Below, piece by piece: positions 61,690-64,000 of a stretch of DNA of 64,000 nt. Origin of the DNA: Rhizobium mongolense USDA 1844. GTDB taxonomy: Bacteria > Pseudomonadota > Alphaproteobacteria > Rhizobiales > Rhizobiaceae. The position numbers were made by a program, and so were the translations under genes. The notes beneath the pieces were generated by a model. It was given only the letters and a program-made list of their open reading frames with translations. It ran no database searches and was not told the DNA's origin. The stretch covers positions 1 through 64,000 of the forward strand of contig NZ_ATTQ01000013.1 in assembly GCF_000419765.1 (NCBI RefSeq). The letters run 5' to 3'. Each line of letters begins with the position of its first letter. The first letter of the stretch is position 1.

Positions 61690-63471
61690 TTGCGATCACC
61701 CGTAGCGTCCGGCAGCCGCCGCTTTCAGCTCATTCTGCTCAAGCCGTCGCACTATGACGACGACGGCTATGTGATCCGCTGGTGGCGGGCCATGATCCCT
61801 TCGAACTCGCTGGCGGCTCTATTTGGCATTGCAGCAGACTGCGCGGAGCGCGAAATCCTCGGCCCCGGCGTCGGCATCGACATCAAGGTGATCGACGAAA
61901 CCAATACCCGCGTGCATATTCCGGAACTGCTCGCGCTGCTGAAGCAGCACGGTAATTTCGGCATGGTCGCGCTGGTCGGCGTTCAGTCGAACCAGTATCC
62001 GCGGGCGCTCGACATTGCCCGGCCGTTTCGCGCGGCCGGCATTCCCGTCTCGATGGGCGGCTTTCACGTTTCCGGTTGTCTTTCGATGCTCGACGGCAAG
62101 GCGGTCGAACTCGACGCCTGCCGGGAGATGGGCATTTCGATGTTCGCCGGCGAGGCCGAAGGCAGGCTCGACAAGGTCTTGCAGGACGCGGCCTATGGCG
62201 AGCTCGAGCCGGTCTACAATTTCATGAACGACCTTCCGGGCATCGGCGGCACGCCTGTGCCCTTCCTGCCCAAAAAGAATGTCGAACACACGCTCGGGCT
62301 AAGCAGCAGCTTCGATGCCGGCCGCGGCTGCCCCTACCAATGCTCGTTCTGCACGATCATCAATGTGCAGGGCCGCAAATCCCGTTTCCGCTCCACCGAC
62401 GATATCGAAAAGCTGGTGCGGATGAACTGGGCGCAGGGCATCCACAAATTTTTCATCACCGACGACAACTTCGCCCGCAACAAGCACTGGGAAGCGATCT
62501 TCGACCGGCTGATTGAACTGAAGGAAAGGCATGGCATCCCGCTCGGCCTAATGATCCAGGTCGATACGCTCTGTCACAAGATCCCGAACTTCATCGAAAA
62601 GGCAAAACGCGCCGGCGTCACGCGGGTCTTCATCGGCCTGGAGAACGTCAATCCGGACAACCTGACGGCTGCCAAGAAGAACCAGAACAAGATCACCGAA
62701 TACCGGAAGATGCTGCTCGCCTGGAAAGCGCAGGGCATCATGACGCTCGCCGGTTACATCCTCGGTTTTCCGTCCGACACGCCGGAAACCATTCGCCGCG
62801 ACATCAAGATCATTCAGCACGAGCTGCCGCTCGATGTCATCGAGTTCTTCGTCCTGACGCCGCTGCCGGGCTCGGAGGATCACCAGACGCTCTGGCGCAA
62901 GGGCATCCCGATGGACACCGACCTCAATACCTATGACGTCGAACATGTCTGCACTGCGCACGAGAAGATGAGCAGACAGGAATGGGAGAGCATCTATCAC
63001 GAGGCCTGGTCGCTTTACTATTCGCCGGAGCATGTGAAGACATTGCTGCGCCGGGCCGTTGCGAGCGGCTTGCCGCTTGCAAGCCTCGTCAAGGTGCTGG
63101 TGTCCTTTGCAACAACGGTACCGCTCGAAAAGGTGCATCCCCTGCAAAGCGGTGTTCTGCGGCTGAAGCACCCCTCAGAACGGCGGCCCGGACTGCCGCA
63201 GCAGCATCCCCTCGTCTTCTGGCCGCAATTCGTGTGGGAAACCGTTGCCAAGCACGTCTCGTTGGCGGGCTCCATCCTGCGCATGAGCGCGACTGCGTTC
63301 CTCATCAAAAGAAATCCGGCATCAAAAAACTACATGGACCAGGCGCTGACGCCGGTTGATGACGGCGAGGAAGAGAAGCTCGATCTGTTCACCAAGACAG
63401 CCGGCGGGACCGCGGCCGTCACGCATGTGCGGAAAATCGCGCAGTTGACCCATGCCAACCATCAGGCTTGA
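61690..63471 (+). CDS. B12-binding radical SAM protein
   Basis: A 593-residue protein. The cobalamin-binding-like N-terminal region (VALVGVQSNQYPRALDIA, FHVSGC) is followed by the radical-SAM CX3CX2C cluster CPYQCSFC (Cys214, 218, 221) and the ITDDNFARN strand. The C-terminal domain (about 430-593) is unassigned. Product of the reaction is unknown. TTG is the start. It ends one base before the convergent EamA gene. Confidence 0.88.
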   Translation: MRSPVASGSRRFQLILLKPSHYDDDGYVIRWWRAMIPSNSLAALFGIAADCAEREILGPGVGIDIKVIDETNTRVHIPELLALLKQHGNFGMVALVGVQSNQYPRALDIARPFRAAGIPVSMGGFHVSGCLSMLDGKAVELDACREMGISMFAGEAEGRLDKVLQDAAYGELEPVYNFMNDLPGIGGTPVPFLPKKNVEHTLGLSSSFDAGRGCPYQCSFCTIINVQGRKSRFRSTDDIEKLVRMNWAQGIHKFFITDDNFARNKHWEAIFDRLIELKERHGIPLGLMIQVDTLCHKIPNFIEKAKRAGVTRVFIGLENVNPDNLTAAKKNQNKITEYRKMLLAWKAQGIMTLAGYILGFPSDTPETIRRDIKIIQHELPLDVIEFFVLTPLPGSEDHQTLWRKGIPMDTDLNTYDVEHVCTAHEKMSRQEWESIYHEAWSLYYSPEHVKTLLRRAVASGLPLASLVKVLVSFATTVPLEKVHPLQSGVLRLKHPSERRPGLPQQHPLVFWPQFVWETVAKHVSLAGSILRMSATAFLIKRNPASKNYMDQALTPVDDGEEEKLDLFTKTAGGTAAVTHVRKIAQLTHANHQA

Positions 63472-64000
63472 TCAAGCCTCAGCCATCCGGGCGCTTTTCC
63501 GGTTCGTCAGATAGACGCCGGTGACGACCACGATCGTTCCGATGATCAGCGGCACGGTCAGCGGTTCGCCGAAAGCGATGAAGGCCTCGATCGCGACCGT
63601 CGGCGGCATCAGGTAGATCAGCGATGCGGCGCGCGAGACCTGGCCGCGGCGGATCAGATAAAGAAGCAGCCCGATCCCGCCCATCGACAGGCCGAAGACC
63701 GACCAGATCAGCGCGCCGAAAGCCTCTGGCGTTGCGTCGAAATGCAGGCGCTCGAAGGCGAGCGCGAGCGGCAGGGTGACGATAAGCGCCCCCACATATT
63801 GCATCGTCGCGATCGTCTTGAGATCACCGGTCTGCAAGTGTTTCTTCTGGTAGATCGTGCCGTATGTGACGGAGACCATGGCGATGAGGTTGATCGCGAG
63901 CGGCACCGCGGCTTGAACGAGGCTCGCGGAGGCTGAATCAAAAAGTTTCGGGGAAACGGCGATCGCTATGCCGAAGAAGCCGAGGAGAAGTCCGAACTTC
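63472..64000 (-). CDS. EamA/DMT-family transporter, partial
   Basis: The reading frame runs off the right edge of the window. The visible part has KFGLLLGFFGIAIAVSPKLF, an in-frame GTG at 63906, then several hydrophobic segments (GALIVTLPLALAFERL, GGIGLLLYLIRRG, PPTVAIEAFIAFGEPL) of the EamA drug/metabolite-transporter fold. Only the C-terminal half is visible. Substrate unknown. Confidence 0.85.
   Translation of the reverse strand, partial: KFGLLLGFFGIAIAVSPKLFDSASASLVQAAVPLAINLIAMVSVTYGTIYQKKHLQTGDLKTIATMQYVGALIVTLPLALAFERLHFDATPEAFGALIWSVFGLSMGGIGLLLYLIRRGQVSRAASLIYLMPPTVAIEAFIAFGEPLTVPLIIGTIVVVTGVYLTNRKSARMAEA

Noticed and set aside
1..64000. CRISPR arrays and tRNA-based attachment sites
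   Set aside because: No regularly spaced repeats and no tRNA-like cloverleaf were found on reading.

Overview
The window looks like a chromosome segment of a Rhizobiaceae bacterium, most likely Rhizobium or a close relative. The evidence is the GC-rich metabolic block on the right: an allantoinase/uraD/alc/allA/uraH operon, azlCD, a split mnmC pair, a DUF1045 gene and a B12-binding radical SAM gene. No tRNA, rRNA or CRISPR array was seen.

Layout. (1) 1-2520 is a complete IS66-family element; its right end cuts into a caspase-like peptidase gene. (2) 2.5-8 kb holds the truncated caspase with a membrane partner, a decayed dnaE2 fragment, and envelope-type genes of unknown function. (3) 8.2-11.5 kb is a three-gene operon: a frameshifted AAA+/M41 peptidase, a calcineurin-like phosphoesterase and an unknown protein. 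(4) 11.5-32 kb is an immunity or conflict island. It carries a trypsin-nuclease fusion, nine TIR or TIR-like proteins, a KGGVGR-type ATPase fused to TIR, a retron reverse transcriptase fused to TIR with a candidate msr-msd RNA, a membrane patatin-like lipase, and a double-TIR protein overlapping a SLOG-family protein. (5) 32-37 kb has a PIN protein, a cytosine-methyltransferase-like protein without its catalytic Pro-Cys motif but with an AT-hook, and an unknown convergent gene. (6) 37.8-45.3 kb is a Tn7-like transposition operon (two unknown genes, tnsA, tnsB, tniB/tnsC, tniQ) closed by a terminator. (7) A decayed flotillin 3' fragment marks the junction with the chromosome.

(8) From 45.8 kb to the end the genes look like ordinary chromosome. 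They comprise a urate/allantoin catabolic operon with an embedded HepT/MntA toxin-antitoxin pair, AzlCD, an AraC regulator, DUF1045, the MnmC oxidase and methyltransferase halves, a hybrid histidine kinase, a Tyr-rich secreted protein, an RhlE-type helicase, a B12-binding radical SAM protein and a partial EamA transporter.

How the parts may work together (inference). Many island genes follow the pattern of sensor or messenger enzymes (TIR, RT) next to effectors (nuclease, lipase, protease, SLOG). The island appears to have accumulated several independent anti-phage or self-killing modules. The two strongest candidates for new biology are the retron RT-TIR, whose 13-bp inverted repeat frames a 129-nt RNA, and the TIR-TIR/SLOG gene pair.
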